Made by a program: the position numbers and the translations under genes
Notes under the pieces: model-generated
What the model saw: the letters and a program-made list of their open reading frames with translations, nothing else
What the model was told of the DNA's origin: nothing
Database searches by the model: none
NCBI RefSeq assembly: GCF_000246855.1
Contig: NC_016609.1
Location: forward strand, 2,728,001-2,792,000
Direction: 5' to 3'
Length of the DNA stretch: 64,000 nucleotides
From: Niastella koreensis GR20-10
GTDB taxonomy: Bacteria; Bacteroidota; Bacteroidia; Chitinophagales; Chitinophagaceae
Shown here: piece by piece, positions 1-8,323 of the stretch
Position numbering within the stretch: position 1 is the first letter of the stretch
How the letters are laid out: every line of letters starts with the position of its first letter

Positions 1-548
1 GCCATGATATCGGGTTAATGGTGGCGTATGCCTACGCCGCCCAATTGGGAGATGAAGTAAAAAAAATAGCTTTGCTCGATGCGCTGTTGCCAGGTGTTGA
101 ACCGGTATGGAGTGATCTTTCGGGGAAATTATGGTGGTTTGGCTTTTTCTCGCGGCCGGTTTCGGGACAGGTAGTAGAAGGTCATATGCGGTTATTCCTT
201 ACCGATTTCTGGTCGATCATCCAAAACGTTAAAGACGCCTTTACCAAAGAAGAAACAGATGAATTTATCCGGGCTTATTCCGTTCCGGGCGCAGCTACCG
301 GCAGCTTTCACTGGTTTGGCGCTTTTCCACAGGATGCCAAAGACAACCTGCAGTTTATGAAAAAGAAATTGACTATGCCTTTGCTGGCAATGGGGGCTGA
401 ATTTCAGGCGGCGCCTTTTCTGGCCGATCATTGCAGACTGGTAGCCGGGGATGTAAAAGAAGTGCAGATCACCGGCTCAGGTCATTGGATTGTACAGGAG
501 CAAACTGCCCAGGTTCAAAAAGGACTACTTGAATTTTTTATGACTTAG
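1..548 (+). CDS. alpha/beta hydrolase (epoxide hydrolase/dehalogenase-like), 5' end outside window
   Basis: The frame is already open at base 3, so the gene starts before the window. The first visible residues are HDIG followed by LMVAYAYAAQ, which is the nucleophile elbow of alpha/beta hydrolases that use Asp (G-H-D-x-G of epoxide hydrolases and haloacetate dehalogenases). The C-terminal catalytic histidine fits GSGHWIVQE about 20 residues before the end. The middle part holds the aromatic-rich cap region. About 180 residues are present; family members are about 290-300 long, so roughly the first 110 are missing. It should be a cytosolic hydrolase of small molecules. The substrate cannot be told. 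The ATG at 18 is inside the elbow and is not the real start. Confidence 0.8.
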   Translation, partial: HDIGLMVAYAYAAQLGDEVKKIALLDALLPGVEPVWSDLSGKLWWFGFFSRPVSGQVVEGHMRLFLTDFWSIIQNVKDAFTKEETDEFIRAYSVPGAATGSFHWFGAFPQDAKDNLQFMKKKLTMPLLAMGAEFQAAPFLADHCRLVAGDVKEVQITGSGHWIVQEQTAQVQKGLLEFFMT

Positions 549-851
549 TATAGCTCAAAACGCAGCCATTAGGATATTGCGCGCTTTTACATAATTTGGC
601 GCCATGAATCTTACCTCCTTTGAAATGCTCGATCATCAAATAAAGAATTGTGGCGGAGAACCTACAGTGGGCCCGAACGGTTATTTGCAGCCAGTAGCCG
701 GATAAAAGGTGGAAACTGGAGATAGAAGCGGTGGCGGCCAAATAATTTTTATCATTTTACAGCCTATTTTTCAGGAAATCAATTTTTTAAGCTAGATTTG
801 CACCCCCAAAGCAGATTATCAGGTGGTAAAAAGTCTGAGAAATGCTGAGTT
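549..851. other. intergenic, no gene recognised
   Basis: The region holds no convincing gene. A 33-codon frame from the ATG at 604 and a 67-codon minus-strand frame are open, but neither has a recognisable product or a good ribosome binding site. The last bases lead into the tRNA gene and probably carry its promoter. Confidence 0.4.
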
Positions 852-928
852 CGGGTGGTGGCGCAGCCCGGTAGCGCACTTGTATGGGGTGCAAGGGGTC
901 GCTGGTTCGAATCCAGTCCACCCGACCA
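852..928 (+). tRNA. tRNA-Pro, anticodon GGG
   Basis: A full cloverleaf can be drawn. The acceptor stem pairs 852-858 (CGGGTGG) with 918-924 (CCACCCG), followed by discriminator A and an encoded CCA at 926-928. The D stem is GCGC/GCGC, the anticodon stem CTTGT/GCAAG closes a 7-base loop with GGG at positions 34-36, and the T arm is GCTGG TTCGAAT CCAGT. The anticodon reads CCC proline codons. It is immediately followed by a hairpin and a degraded serine recombinase on the other strand. Confidence 0.93.
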
Positions 929-935
929 GATTGGA

Positions 936-969
936 CAAGGCATCCGCTAGCTAGTGGATGCCTTGTTTA
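936..969 (+). terminator. hairpin terminator after tRNA-Pro
   Basis: A perfect 10-bp stem (CAAGGCATCC at 936-945 with GGATGCCTTG at 956-965) closes a 10-base loop and is followed by a T-rich run (TTTATTTTTAT). It sits 7 bases after the tRNA CCA, and it also overlaps the stop codon of the recombinase fragment on the minus strand. Confidence 0.8.
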
Positions 970-1406
970 TTTTTATCACTTTCTGAAATGCAGTTCAGGC
1001 GCGGGATTGGCTGAAATACTTCGTTCACTTCGTCAGTTAGAAATATCCCATTTTTGTGGTAGTAGCTAATTCCTTTGGGAAATACCATTTTTTGTAAGTT
1101 TTCTTTTACCCCTACTCTGCCGGAATCCCATAGCAGCGGGAGTTCCAGCGAAATATTGATGGCCCACTCGAAGGTATCTTTTAAGTTAGAACTCTCCATA
1201 TTGCTACCGGCCAGGTTGTCCAGGATCTGCTTTTTCTCTTTGGCGAGTTTTATCATTAGTCTGTCATAGGTTTCAGCAGGCACCTTTTTATCAACGTAAT
1301 AGTTTTCTTCTAATTCCTCAATCTTTGCATCCACTATAGCCAGGTTGCTTTGCAGGGTGTCCCTTAACTTAAAGGAAGTGACTCGTCCTGGAATAAGACT
1401 CGGCAA
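951..1406 (-). pseudogene. C-terminal fragment of large serine recombinase
   Basis: The 151 codons resemble the C-terminal end of Bacteroidota large serine recombinases: a charged coiled-coil segment (KIEELEENYYVDKKVPAETY) of the type that follows the recombinase zinc-ribbon domain, then the FPKGISYYHKNGIFLT region common near the end of these proteins. The catalytic resolvase domain and DNA-binding domain are absent. The frame is closed by a TAA directly upstream at 1407-1409 and there is no ATG, only a TTG, so this is not an intact gene. Its stop lies in the tRNA-Pro terminator. The arrangement (tRNA, then an inward-facing recombinase tail) suggests the remains of an element once integrated at the tRNA gene. 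A phage or transposon integrase of the same family is equally possible. Confidence 0.72.
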
Positions 1407-1443
1407 TTATGAGTTATGAAGGAGAAGGTAAGTCGTTGTAATG

Positions 1444-1478
1444 TGGACTTTCCAGAACATTAAATTTGGACTTTTCAG
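1444..1478 (+). promoter_or_regulatory. direct repeat pair, candidate AraC-type operator
   Basis: TGGACTTTCCAG (1444-1455) and TGGACTTTTCAG (1467-1478) match at 11 of 12 bases and lie 23 bp apart start to start. They end 53 bp before the SDR gene at 1532, which is cotranscribed with an AraC-family regulator. AraC proteins bind tandem half-sites about two helical turns apart, so this is a plausible autoregulatory operator. Assignment is by inference. An insertion-element end is an alternative. Confidence 0.4.
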
Positions 1479-1531
1479 GAAAACGGGCTAAAAATTTATG
1501 GTCGAAATTGCCTTCATAAATGTAAACACAG

Positions 1532-2434
1532 ATGGAAAATAAAAAAGCATACATCATTACCGGGCCAACATCAGGTATTGGTTACGCTACAGCATTGGAG
1601 TTAGCTAAATATGGTACAGTCATTTTGGTTGGCAGAAATCAGGAAAAACTCAAAAAGGTAAAAAAGGATATTGAAAAAGTGGGACAACAGGCAATATCCA
1701 TTATATGCGATATTTCGGATATTAAAAGTGTAAGGCATGCTGCTCTGCAAATTATCGATTGTCAACTTCCAATTGGCGGACTAATCAACAATGCCGGTAT
1801 TATGCAGCCTAAAGTAAAAAAAAACGCTCAGGGGTGGGATATGACATTCGCTACGAATCACTTGGGGGCATTTGCCTTGACCGAAACGCTTGTATCGCAC
1901 CTTCCGGATGGAGCGAACGTGGTTTTTATCGCCTCTGCTATAGAAGATCCCGAGCGCAAGCCTGCTAAAATTATGGGTATGAAAGGAGGTCGTTACATTT
2001 CTGCAGAAGCGAGCGCCCGCGGAGAGTGGAAACAAGGCGGCACCAAAATGGCAGGAATAGATGCCTATGCAACATCTAAACAATGCATCCTGGCTTCCTG
2101 CATGGCTTTTGCACGGGAAAATCCGCGATTGCATTTTAATTCCGTAGAACCGGGGATAACACGAGGCACAGGTTTAGGCGCTGAAAGTGTAAATGCCTTC
2201 GTACATTTCCTGTTCGGTCATCTTATGTCAGTAATCCCTCCCTTCTCAAAATACAGCAGTACGCCAAAAAAGTCTGCAGCCATAATTGCCAGGGTGGCTA
2301 CTGATAAGTCGGGAAAAACAGGTATTTATTTTGACGAAAAAGGTAAGCCAATGTCTGGCTCAGCCTTATCACGTGACCCAAAGTTCCAGCAGCTTGTTGT
2401 TGCCGAAACAAGAGCGCTACTAAAAAAAGTATAA
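1532..2434 (+). CDS. short-chain dehydrogenase/reductase (retinol-dehydrogenase-like)
   Basis: The 300-residue protein is a classical-type SDR acting as an NAD(P)-dependent oxidoreductase in the cytosol. The dinucleotide-binding motif TGPTSGIG is at 10-17, NNAG at 86-89, the likely catalytic Ser at about 135, and YATSK supplies Tyr179 and Lys183. The long insert between the serine and tyrosine (about 140-178) is typical of the retinol dehydrogenase/WWOX-like branch. It is followed after 14 bp by an AraC-family regulator, so the two are probably one operon. The substrate is unknown. A decayed copy of the tail of a similar SDR lies at 53950-54024, which shows that relatives of this gene existed elsewhere in the region. 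Confidence 0.85.
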   Translation: MENKKAYIITGPTSGIGYATALELAKYGTVILVGRNQEKLKKVKKDIEKVGQQAISIICDISDIKSVRHAALQIIDCQLPIGGLINNAGIMQPKVKKNAQGWDMTFATNHLGAFALTETLVSHLPDGANVVFIASAIEDPERKPAKIMGMKGGRYISAEASARGEWKQGGTKMAGIDAYATSKQCILASCMAFARENPRLHFNSVEPGITRGTGLGAESVNAFVHFLFGHLMSVIPPFSKYSSTPKKSAAIIARVATDKSGKTGIYFDEKGKPMSGSALSRDPKFQQLVVAETRALLKKV

Positions 2435-2448
2435 TAATTACACCTGCC

Positions 2449-3252
2449 ATGAGAAAAGAAACATCTGGCTTACGATACGTGGTAGATGAAATTTCAACCG
2501 AACATTTCATTGCCGAACATTATTTTATATACGTTGTAAAAGGTTTGGTGATATTGTACGATGGGAATAAGCATGTAGAATTAACACCTGGGCAATGCTG
2601 CATAGCGCGTAAAAACCGGTTAGGCCGCTATTATAAAATGTCGGAAAATAGTGAATTAGAGAAAGTAATTCTTGCGCTTGATACCAATTTTCTTAAACGA
2701 TTTCAGGACAGAAACAAAACAACAATAACGAAATTTAAATCCACTGAAACGTTTATACGAATTGGCAAAAGTGACTTACTGCCGGATTACATTAGATCAT
2801 TAACGCCCTACTACGATCACGGTCAGATAAGCACTCCTTTTGCAGAAGTTAAACGTGAAGAGCTATTGATTATACTTCTGCAGTCGCAGCCTGCATTAGC
2901 GGGATTGTTTTTTGATTACGGAATTCCCGGAAAGATCAATATCGAAGAATTTATGATGCAGCATTATAAGTTCAATGTGAGCATTGACCGGCTCGCATTT
3001 TTAACCGGAAGAAGTTTATCGGCATTTAAAAGAGATTTTGCCCAGACGTTTAATCAAACACCCAGCCGGTGGCTTGTGAACAAGCGCTTATCGGAAGCTC
3101 ATTTTCTAATTCAAAAGAAAAAGCAAAAGCCATCTGACATCTATCTTGATCTGGGCTTTGAAACGCTATCACATTTTTCATTCGCCTTCAAAAAACGATT
3201 CGGACTAAGTCCAACCGAACTGCTAGGCCTCAAAAGAACAGCAATTAAATGA
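2449..3252 (+). CDS. AraC-family transcriptional regulator
   Basis: The protein is 267 residues. The C-terminal ~100 residues carry the two helix-turn-helix motifs of the AraC/XylS family, ending with SHFSFAFKKRFGLSPTELLG, a good match to the second HTH signature. The N-terminal half (GQCCIARKNRLGRYYKM region) looks like the cupin-like sensor of ExsA-type regulators common in Bacteroidota. It lies 14 bp after an SDR gene in the same orientation, so it probably controls that gene and itself, possibly through the direct repeats at 1444-1478. The effector is unknown. Confidence 0.85.
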   Translation: MRKETSGLRYVVDEISTEHFIAEHYFIYVVKGLVILYDGNKHVELTPGQCCIARKNRLGRYYKMSENSELEKVILALDTNFLKRFQDRNKTTITKFKSTETFIRIGKSDLLPDYIRSLTPYYDHGQISTPFAEVKREELLIILLQSQPALAGLFFDYGIPGKINIEEFMMQHYKFNVSIDRLAFLTGRSLSAFKRDFAQTFNQTPSRWLVNKRLSEAHFLIQKKKQKPSDIYLDLGFETLSHFSFAFKKRFGLSPTELLGLKRTAIK

Positions 3253-3321
3253 CAAATCGATCAACCTTCGCTTTATGCACTGGCCATGACGGAGATGTCT
3301 TTCCATCTGCTGACCGGGCCA

Positions 3322-4722
3322 TTATCGAGGTTCGTTGTAAACACCAAATTCTGCTATTGACGGCGGAGTATCATACGATTCGATCTGCATTCTCACCCTT
3401 TCTCCTTTAACTGCGGCGAAGCGGTGCAGTTTTACCCGTTCCAGCTTCTCGCCGTCGAATAGCGGGTTCCATTTGTTATTGGCAAAATATTCTAGTTTAT
3501 ATTTTTTGATATTGGCCTTTTGCTCAAAAATGACAATTTCGTTGAAAGTCTGCGGCGCTCTGAAATCAATTTCATACCAGGGGTTTTTCACTTCAGGGTT
3601 TGATTGCCAGGATGATCCGAAATCATCATCGTTAGCAAAATCCATGATGTTCATATCGTTACTCCAACTGGAATTGGCAGGCTGATGCTTTGCCAGGTTA
3701 GTGGCCCTGATCGGTTCGCCCGTAGGCTTAAAATCCGCCTTGGAGCCGTCATTATGCCAAAACTGACCGATTTGTTTTAAGGCAGCAACAGCATTATCAT
3801 CAAACTGGCCGTCGCGGTTCGGGGCAACATTGAGGATGAAATTACAGTTTGCATTGTTCAAAGGCACCAGGGTTTCGCTGACCAGTTTCGCCGGATCTTT
3901 CACGGCTGTTTCCGGGAAATCATTTTTCCAGAACCATGAGGACTGTAACGGCAGGCAAGCCAGAGAAGGCATCTGGTTAATTTCCTTTGACATGCGCTGA
4001 CCAGCGCCCATTTCGTAAGTTTTGATGTCGGTATAATACAGACCGTCTTTGGGATATTTGGCGCCATTTAAATCCATCAGGATACAGTTGGGCTGGAGCT
4101 TTTTTACTAGTTTATAAATCTGTTCGAACGGAATATCATCGTAAGAGATCCTGGACCAGGGTGCATCCCAGCCGTCAATGATCAATGCCTCAATCTGACC
4201 GTAATTGGTGAGTAATTCGGTTAACTGTTTCTTCACCATCTCAATATGTTTTTGCTGTATCTCGTTCGGGCGAAGTTTATGGTGCGTATCCAAAATCGAA
4301 TAGTAAAGCATTACTTTCAGCCCGTTTGCGCGAAACGCTCTTACAAATTCCCTCACGACATCTTTTTTGTAAGGCGAGTGCATGACGTTATAGTCGGTTG
4401 TCCTGGTATCCCAGATGCAAAAGCCGCTGTGGTGTTTGGTAGTCAGACAGCCGTAGGTCATGTTAGCAGATTTCGCTGCTTTTGCCCACTGATCCGCGTT
4501 TAATTTAGTGGGATTGAATGCTGACGAGGATCCCTCGGGATCAGGCCAGTCCTGGTTAAAGTAAGTTGGTATATTAAAGTGAATGAACATACCAAATTTG
4601 AGGTCTACAAATCTTTGCTGGAGTTCGTTCAGTTCTTGCGATTTTACCTGGGCAAGTGAAACAGCAGCCACCGCCACCAGGGCCGGCAGTAACAGGGATT
4701 TAATTAAGAAGCTGATTTTCAT
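3322..4722 (-). CDS. secreted alpha-L-fucosidase, glycoside hydrolase family 29
   Basis: The 466-residue protein begins with a signal peptide (about residues 1-24). A GH29 barrel follows: KFGMFIHFN at about 43-50, the substrate-binding TTKHHSGF at 94-101, and IIDGW with Asp183 as the expected nucleophile. A C-terminal segment from about 340 (ATNLAKHQPANSSWS, then WYEIDF and FNEIVIFEQ) looks like the galactose-binding/F5-8C-type beta-sandwich common in Bacteroidota GH29 enzymes. The enzyme should release fucose from glycans in the periplasm or outside the cell. It stands alone: no SusC/SusD or other carbohydrate genes are nearby, so it is not part of a visible polysaccharide-utilisation locus. 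Confidence 0.88.
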   Translation of the reverse strand: MKISFLIKSLLLPALVAVAAVSLAQVKSQELNELQQRFVDLKFGMFIHFNIPTYFNQDWPDPEGSSSAFNPTKLNADQWAKAAKSANMTYGCLTTKHHSGFCIWDTRTTDYNVMHSPYKKDVVREFVRAFRANGLKVMLYYSILDTHHKLRPNEIQQKHIEMVKKQLTELLTNYGQIEALIIDGWDAPWSRISYDDIPFEQIYKLVKKLQPNCILMDLNGAKYPKDGLYYTDIKTYEMGAGQRMSKEINQMPSLACLPLQSSWFWKNDFPETAVKDPAKLVSETLVPLNNANCNFILNVAPNRDGQFDDNAVAALKQIGQFWHNDGSKADFKPTGEPIRATNLAKHQPANSSWSNDMNIMDFANDDDFGSSWQSNPEVKNPWYEIDFRAPQTFNEIVIFEQKANIKKYKLEYFANNKWNPLFDGEKLERVKLHRFAAVKGERVRMQIESYDTPPSIAEFGVYNEPR

Positions 4723-4939
4723 CGATCAATTAAAATTGTGTTTGTATTCATAAGTACCCCCGGAAAAGGGGCTTCAAAACAGATATCTTGTATCCCCATT
4801 AAATCGCTTACGCTCATCTTTGGCGGAACCGGCTGGATAATCATCTCTTCCAATTCATTAGCAGGCCCGGACAGATTACTTTAGGGTATTTATATTCCAA
4901 CCTGATTCCATCGGGATTTTTCCTCTAATCATTTGCCTT

Positions 4940-5209
4940 TTACAACCAATCGCCGCTGTCGTCCTCTTCCTTCTCTACCCGGGTGCGCAAACTAGCTGCT
5001 ATGAAAGGTAGTAAGGTAAGCCGTTCTGTTGAGGCGGCGCCAAAACAACCGCGCATGGCGGCCCCGTATCCCAACCTATCGGACCATACTTCACCAGCAA
5101 ACTCGCCACTCGCTACCAGCACTAATTCGTTCCTGCTACTGGAGTAGCCGAGGGAAATACATCCATCATTACGTTCGGCCTCTTCTGGCAGGCCAAACAA
5201 GGCTTCCAT
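4940..5209 (-). CDS. hypothetical protein fragment, possibly SMI1/KNR4 (SUKH)-like
   Basis: The 89 codons are not firmly recognised. The phrase NELVLVASGEFAGEVWSDRLG followed by FIAASLRTRV resembles the central and C-terminal strands of SMI1/KNR4 (SUKH) proteins, which are often immunity proteins to contact-dependent toxins. The reading frame stays open upstream of 5209 (NDWIENGILPEGTD), passing out of frame into the end of the 5260-5844 gene, but has no ATG, GTG or TTG start before a stop. The gene is therefore either started at 5207-5209 or is the 3' half of a broken gene. About 0.2 kb between it and the fucosidase contains no gene. Confidence 0.4.
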   Translation of the reverse strand: MEALFGLPEEAERNDGCISLGYSSSRNELVLVASGEFAGEVWSDRLGYGAAMRGCFGAASTERLTLLPFIAASLRTRVEKEEDDSGDWL

Positions 5210-5259
5210 ATCTGTACCTTCCGGTAAAATGCCATTTTCAATCCAGTCATTACTATCGG

Positions 5260-5844
5260 CTAGCCGTACTGGCGCCAGTCGGAGTAACCATACCCTACCT
5301 GTAACACTTCCAATGCCTGCTGCAGCTTACCGGCATCCTGCTCACCTGTATATGTATAATATCCCAGCTGATTGGCATAAATCACCAGCCTTTCTTCTTC
5401 CCAGGCGCCTAACGTTGGCCATTCCAACAAATGGGTCAAACACCAGGCAGCCTGTTCCAGCAATAACGGCTTGTATTTTTCCACTATCTCCTTTCCTGGT
5501 TCGTATACCATTGCCAAGTTCAGCGCATCGAATTTAATGTTCTCTATAATGATGCGCGCAAAAGAGGCCGTCAATATACGACGACCTGCGTTGGTCTGTT
5601 GGTCTGGCTCACCTTCCGGATCACGCAGGTTGATTAATACCACCGGTTCCTCGTCTTTTCCATACCTGTCTTCAAACTGTATCGGGAACAACGCACCCAT
5701 TATATTTACATCTGTAATGACCTCATCTACCATCTGTAGCGGAACGGGCTGTTTTGCCCTGACCGCATTTTTGATAGTGTCCAGATTATTAGTGGCCGAT
5801 ACAAATTTTCGTCTTAACAACTTTATTTTTTCTGAATTCGTCAT
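5260..5844 (-). CDS. hypothetical protein, 194 aa
   Basis: The family is not recognised. The protein is soluble, without signal peptide or membrane segments, acidic and tryptophan-rich near the C terminus. A helical-looking centre (ILTASFARIIIENIKFDALNLAMV) contains the phrase GKEIVEKYKPLLLEQAAWCL. It is followed on the same strand by the SUKH-like fragment at 4940-5209, whose frame overlaps its end. If the neighbour is an immunity-type protein, this could be a partner or a second immunity protein, but nothing in the sequence proves that. Confidence 0.55.
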   Translation of the reverse strand: MTNSEKIKLLRRKFVSATNNLDTIKNAVRAKQPVPLQMVDEVITDVNIMGALFPIQFEDRYGKDEEPVVLINLRDPEGEPDQQTNAGRRILTASFARIIIENIKFDALNLAMVYEPGKEIVEKYKPLLLEQAAWCLTHLLEWPTLGAWEEERLVIYANQLGYYTYTGEQDAGKLQQALEVLQVGYGYSDWRQYG

Positions 5845-6112
5845 AAACGTCCTTGCTGTTGTAATTATAAATAAACATTATGCGTTCCGTTATCTTTGTG
5901 CAAAGTATAAAACGTTTGTTTTTGATTGCTGATAAATATACTTTTTATTAGTCACGATCAAGAAAATACACCAATACGGGGTTCACTCACATAATTTTTT
6001 AGCTAGCTTAGTTTTTTCTCCAATAGCGTTTGGACAATCATTCAAGTGATAAATATTGGACCCAAATTATTACTTAAGTTTTTGAATTTGAATCTGGGCA
6101 TCTAAAATCCGT

Positions 6113-6376
6113 ATGATCGAAATGCATGAAGATGCAGCTATGTACGCCTTGATAAGCTTGATGGCGCTGGGGACCATTTCGGTGATAGCCTTAGTAGTAA
6201 GCTGGTTTAAAACCTCGTTGAGACGAGCAACGTCCCTAAGCATATTTGTTCTTTCGCTTGTCAGTTTTGGACTGGTTGCCAAAACAGGCTACCTTGGTGG
6301 TCAGATAAGACATACGGAAATATCTGTTGGTGCAATTCAATACAACGCCAGAGGAGGAGAAAAAGACGATGATTAA
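6113..6376 (+). pseudogene. C-terminal part of a conserved membrane protein
   Basis: The 87 codons give two hydrophobic segments (about 9-28 and 41-60) followed by TGYLGGQIRHTEI, an ending I associate with small Bacteroidota inner-membrane proteins of about 140-160 residues. The N-terminal helices are missing, and an in-frame stop lies about 25 bp upstream of the ATG. There is no ribosome binding site. It is most likely the surviving 3' part of a truncated gene, although translation from 6113 cannot be excluded. Confidence 0.5.
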
Positions 6377-6461
6377 AGACCGCTTTAATATTCAGATATA
6401 ACCACCGGAATCCTTCATCTTATTGAGAAATTCCATTTTTCTTCTTAAAAATATCAAAGAA

Positions 6462-7571
6462 ATGGCTAATCCTTCAAGCAAGAATCTTCAAACAGAAGTG
6501 GATGCCTGCTTTTTGTATACAAAATTAGCAGCGGCCGAATCTGATGCAACAGTTGCCAGTGTTTTCAGACAAATGAGTGCTATTGAAAAAAGCCATGCAG
6601 AAGCATTTTTGAAAAAAATGAACCCGGGTTCAATTGCGGCATTTCCACCACCATCTTTCAGGGCTAAAACACTTAATATCATTGGTAAAGTTTTGGGTTA
6701 CGACTATGTATTGGGTGTATTGATGGATACAGAAAAAAGTATTTCCAATGCAGTTGTTAATGCAAAAAATAAAAATAAGCTACCTATTACCGGCAGCGAA
6801 ACAAACCACGTCAAAATATTAAGGTCGCTCTTAGAAAATGAATCTAAAGTTACAGGAAGAAGTCTTGCAAAATTTGAAAGCAGACACCGCTCTGTTGGCG
6901 GCAATGCATTAAGAGCGGCGGTACTTGGAGGCAATGATGGTCTGGTTTCTAACTTTAGCTTAGTGATGGGAATTGCTGGGGCGACTACGGGCGGCTCAGG
7001 TGTTTTGTTAGCCGGGGTTGCAGGATTATTAGCCGGTGCATTATCCATGGCTTTGGGCGAGTGGATTTCTGTTAAAAGTTCGCAGGAATTGCATGAAAAC
7101 CAGATGCAGTTGGAAATGGAAGAACTAGAAACGAATCCTGAAGGAGAACAAAAGGAACTGGCATTAATTTATATTGCCAAAGGAATTCCTGAAGACCAGG
7201 CGCACGCCATGGCTGCCGATATTATGATGAATAAAAGTGATGCCCATGAGGTATTGGTGAAAGAAGAGTTAGGTATAAATGTAGAAGAACTAAAAGGTTC
7301 TGCCCTGGAAGCGGCTGTTTATTCGTTTATACTTTTTGCTATTGGGGCTGTAATACCGGTTATTCCTTTTATGTTTACCAGGGGCGTAACGGCAATAATT
7401 ATTAGTGTTATCAGCAGTGCAGCGGGTTTATTTTTAATTGGTTCTGCCATTACATTATTCACGGGTAAAAGTATTTGGTTCTCGGGATTCAGGCAGGTGC
7501 TTTTTGGTTTAATTGCAGCAGCTATTACTTTTGGAATTGGAAAATTGATTGGTGTTTCGGTAGCTGGATAA
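6462..7571 (+). CDS. rubrerythrin-like / VIT1-CCC1 family membrane protein
   Basis: An open frame reaches back to a TTG at 6423, but ATG 6462 (MANPSSKNLQTE) is the natural start and gives 369 residues. The N-terminal ~130 residues form a four-helix ferritin/rubrerythrin-like domain (AIEKSHAEAF carries an ExxH-type iron ligand pair). From about residue 145 the VIT1/CCC1 transporter begins: GGNDGLVSNFSLVMG, an ALSMALGEWISV segment, and three further hydrophobic helices near the end. Such proteins move Fe(II) or Mn(II) across the inner membrane, with the ferritin domain loading iron. The fusion limits free iron during oxidative stress in related bacteria, which would fit the stress genes downstream. 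Confidence 0.85.
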   Translation: MANPSSKNLQTEVDACFLYTKLAAAESDATVASVFRQMSAIEKSHAEAFLKKMNPGSIAAFPPPSFRAKTLNIIGKVLGYDYVLGVLMDTEKSISNAVVNAKNKNKLPITGSETNHVKILRSLLENESKVTGRSLAKFESRHRSVGGNALRAAVLGGNDGLVSNFSLVMGIAGATTGGSGVLLAGVAGLLAGALSMALGEWISVKSSQELHENQMQLEMEELETNPEGEQKELALIYIAKGIPEDQAHAMAADIMMNKSDAHEVLVKEELGINVEELKGSALEAAVYSFILFAIGAVIPVIPFMFTRGVTAIIISVISSAAGLFLIGSAITLFTGKSIWFSGFRQVLFGLIAAAITFGIGKLIGVSVAG

Positions 7572-7680
7572 TTTCAGTATATATAAGCATACCCTTCCAT
7601 TATTTGAGATGTTGGTTTCAAGACAAATAGTTTTTAAGGGTATAAAAAAGTGTTTTCATTCTTTTTATTTACCTGTATGA

Positions 7681-7919
7681 GTCAACTCTGTTTTGGGTTC
7701 GCTGAAATTTAAAGTACCGAGCCTGCGCAATGTGGGCCTTACATTTCCTTATGAACACGTCTTTATAAATACGACGGCCGTTTTTCCTAGATTACCAGTG
7801 TGCTTGATTTTTACGGCACGGGTGTACAAAATAGCCCCGCACCTGATCCCTTATTAAAAAATAAAATACCACTTAGTAATGCTGAAAAGTATTACCTGGT
7901 TGAATTTCTAAAATATTAA
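7681..7919 (+). pseudogene. decayed 3' end of di-haem cytochrome c peroxidase (MauG-like)
   Basis: One frame reads GSLKFKVPSLRNVGLTFPYEH and, after a frameshift near 7750, another reads YDGRFS-stop-ITSVLDFYGTGV and on to LSNAEKYYLVEFLKY, ending at TAA 7917-7919. These are the KVPSLRN, HDGRF and LDFYG motifs of the C-terminal haem domain of bacterial cytochrome c peroxidases. The equivalent of the HDGR position has become YDGR. A frameshift and an internal TAG make it non-functional, and the N-terminal domain is gone. Confidence 0.7.
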
Positions 7920-8242
7920 CCGATTCCACTTTTATCACCGATAAACTGCTTGCAGCACCTGAGTAACATTTGATCATTGGTGGAGCAAACGTACAGGACT
8001 GCAAGGCAGAAGTTATTCCTATATCGGTATTCATTGCCTTTTTCGGCAGCGTTCTGGATGATGACTTGCTATAATTATAGTAACCAGGAATTGTGGTAAC
8101 AATCATTTAAATTGTATTTCCTAGGCAAACTGGTAAATATTTTGAAGCTCGGGTAGCCCACCTCTGGAAATTGAAGGATAGTAAAATTAATTAAACAACC
8201 AGGTGCTTTAATCGCTGGCAGCATACTAAGCAAAAATCTTCC
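7920..8242. other. intergenic, no gene recognised
   Basis: A 77-codon minus-strand frame (7873-8106) covers part of this stretch, but it runs into the peroxidase relic and resembles no family I know. No tRNA, hairpin or promoter stands out. Confidence 0.4.
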
Positions 8243-8277
8243 CTTTGGGCTACAACTTTGAAACTTTGGGCTACAAC
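8243..8277 (+). promoter_or_regulatory. perfect 14-bp direct repeats 21 bp apart, candidate AraC operator
   Basis: CTTTGGGCTACAAC occurs at 8243-8256 and again at 8264-8277, a spacing of exactly 21 bp (two helical turns). The pair ends 46 bp before the SDR gene at 8324, which precedes an AraC-family gene. Spacing and position are what is expected for two half-sites bound by an AraC dimer next to a promoter. Confidence 0.55.
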
Positions 8278-8323
8278 CGTATGCTGATTGTAAATGAATT
8301 TTGCATTGTTAAAACAATAAACA

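Noticed and set aside
604-705. 33-codon plus-strand frame (MNLTSFEMLDHQIK)
   Set aside because: Too short, no ribosome binding site and no family resemblance, so not listed as a gene.
1441-1531. Insertion-sequence end suggested by GGACTTTTC repeats
   Set aside because: No transposase, target duplication or matching far end is present; an AraC operator explains the pair better.
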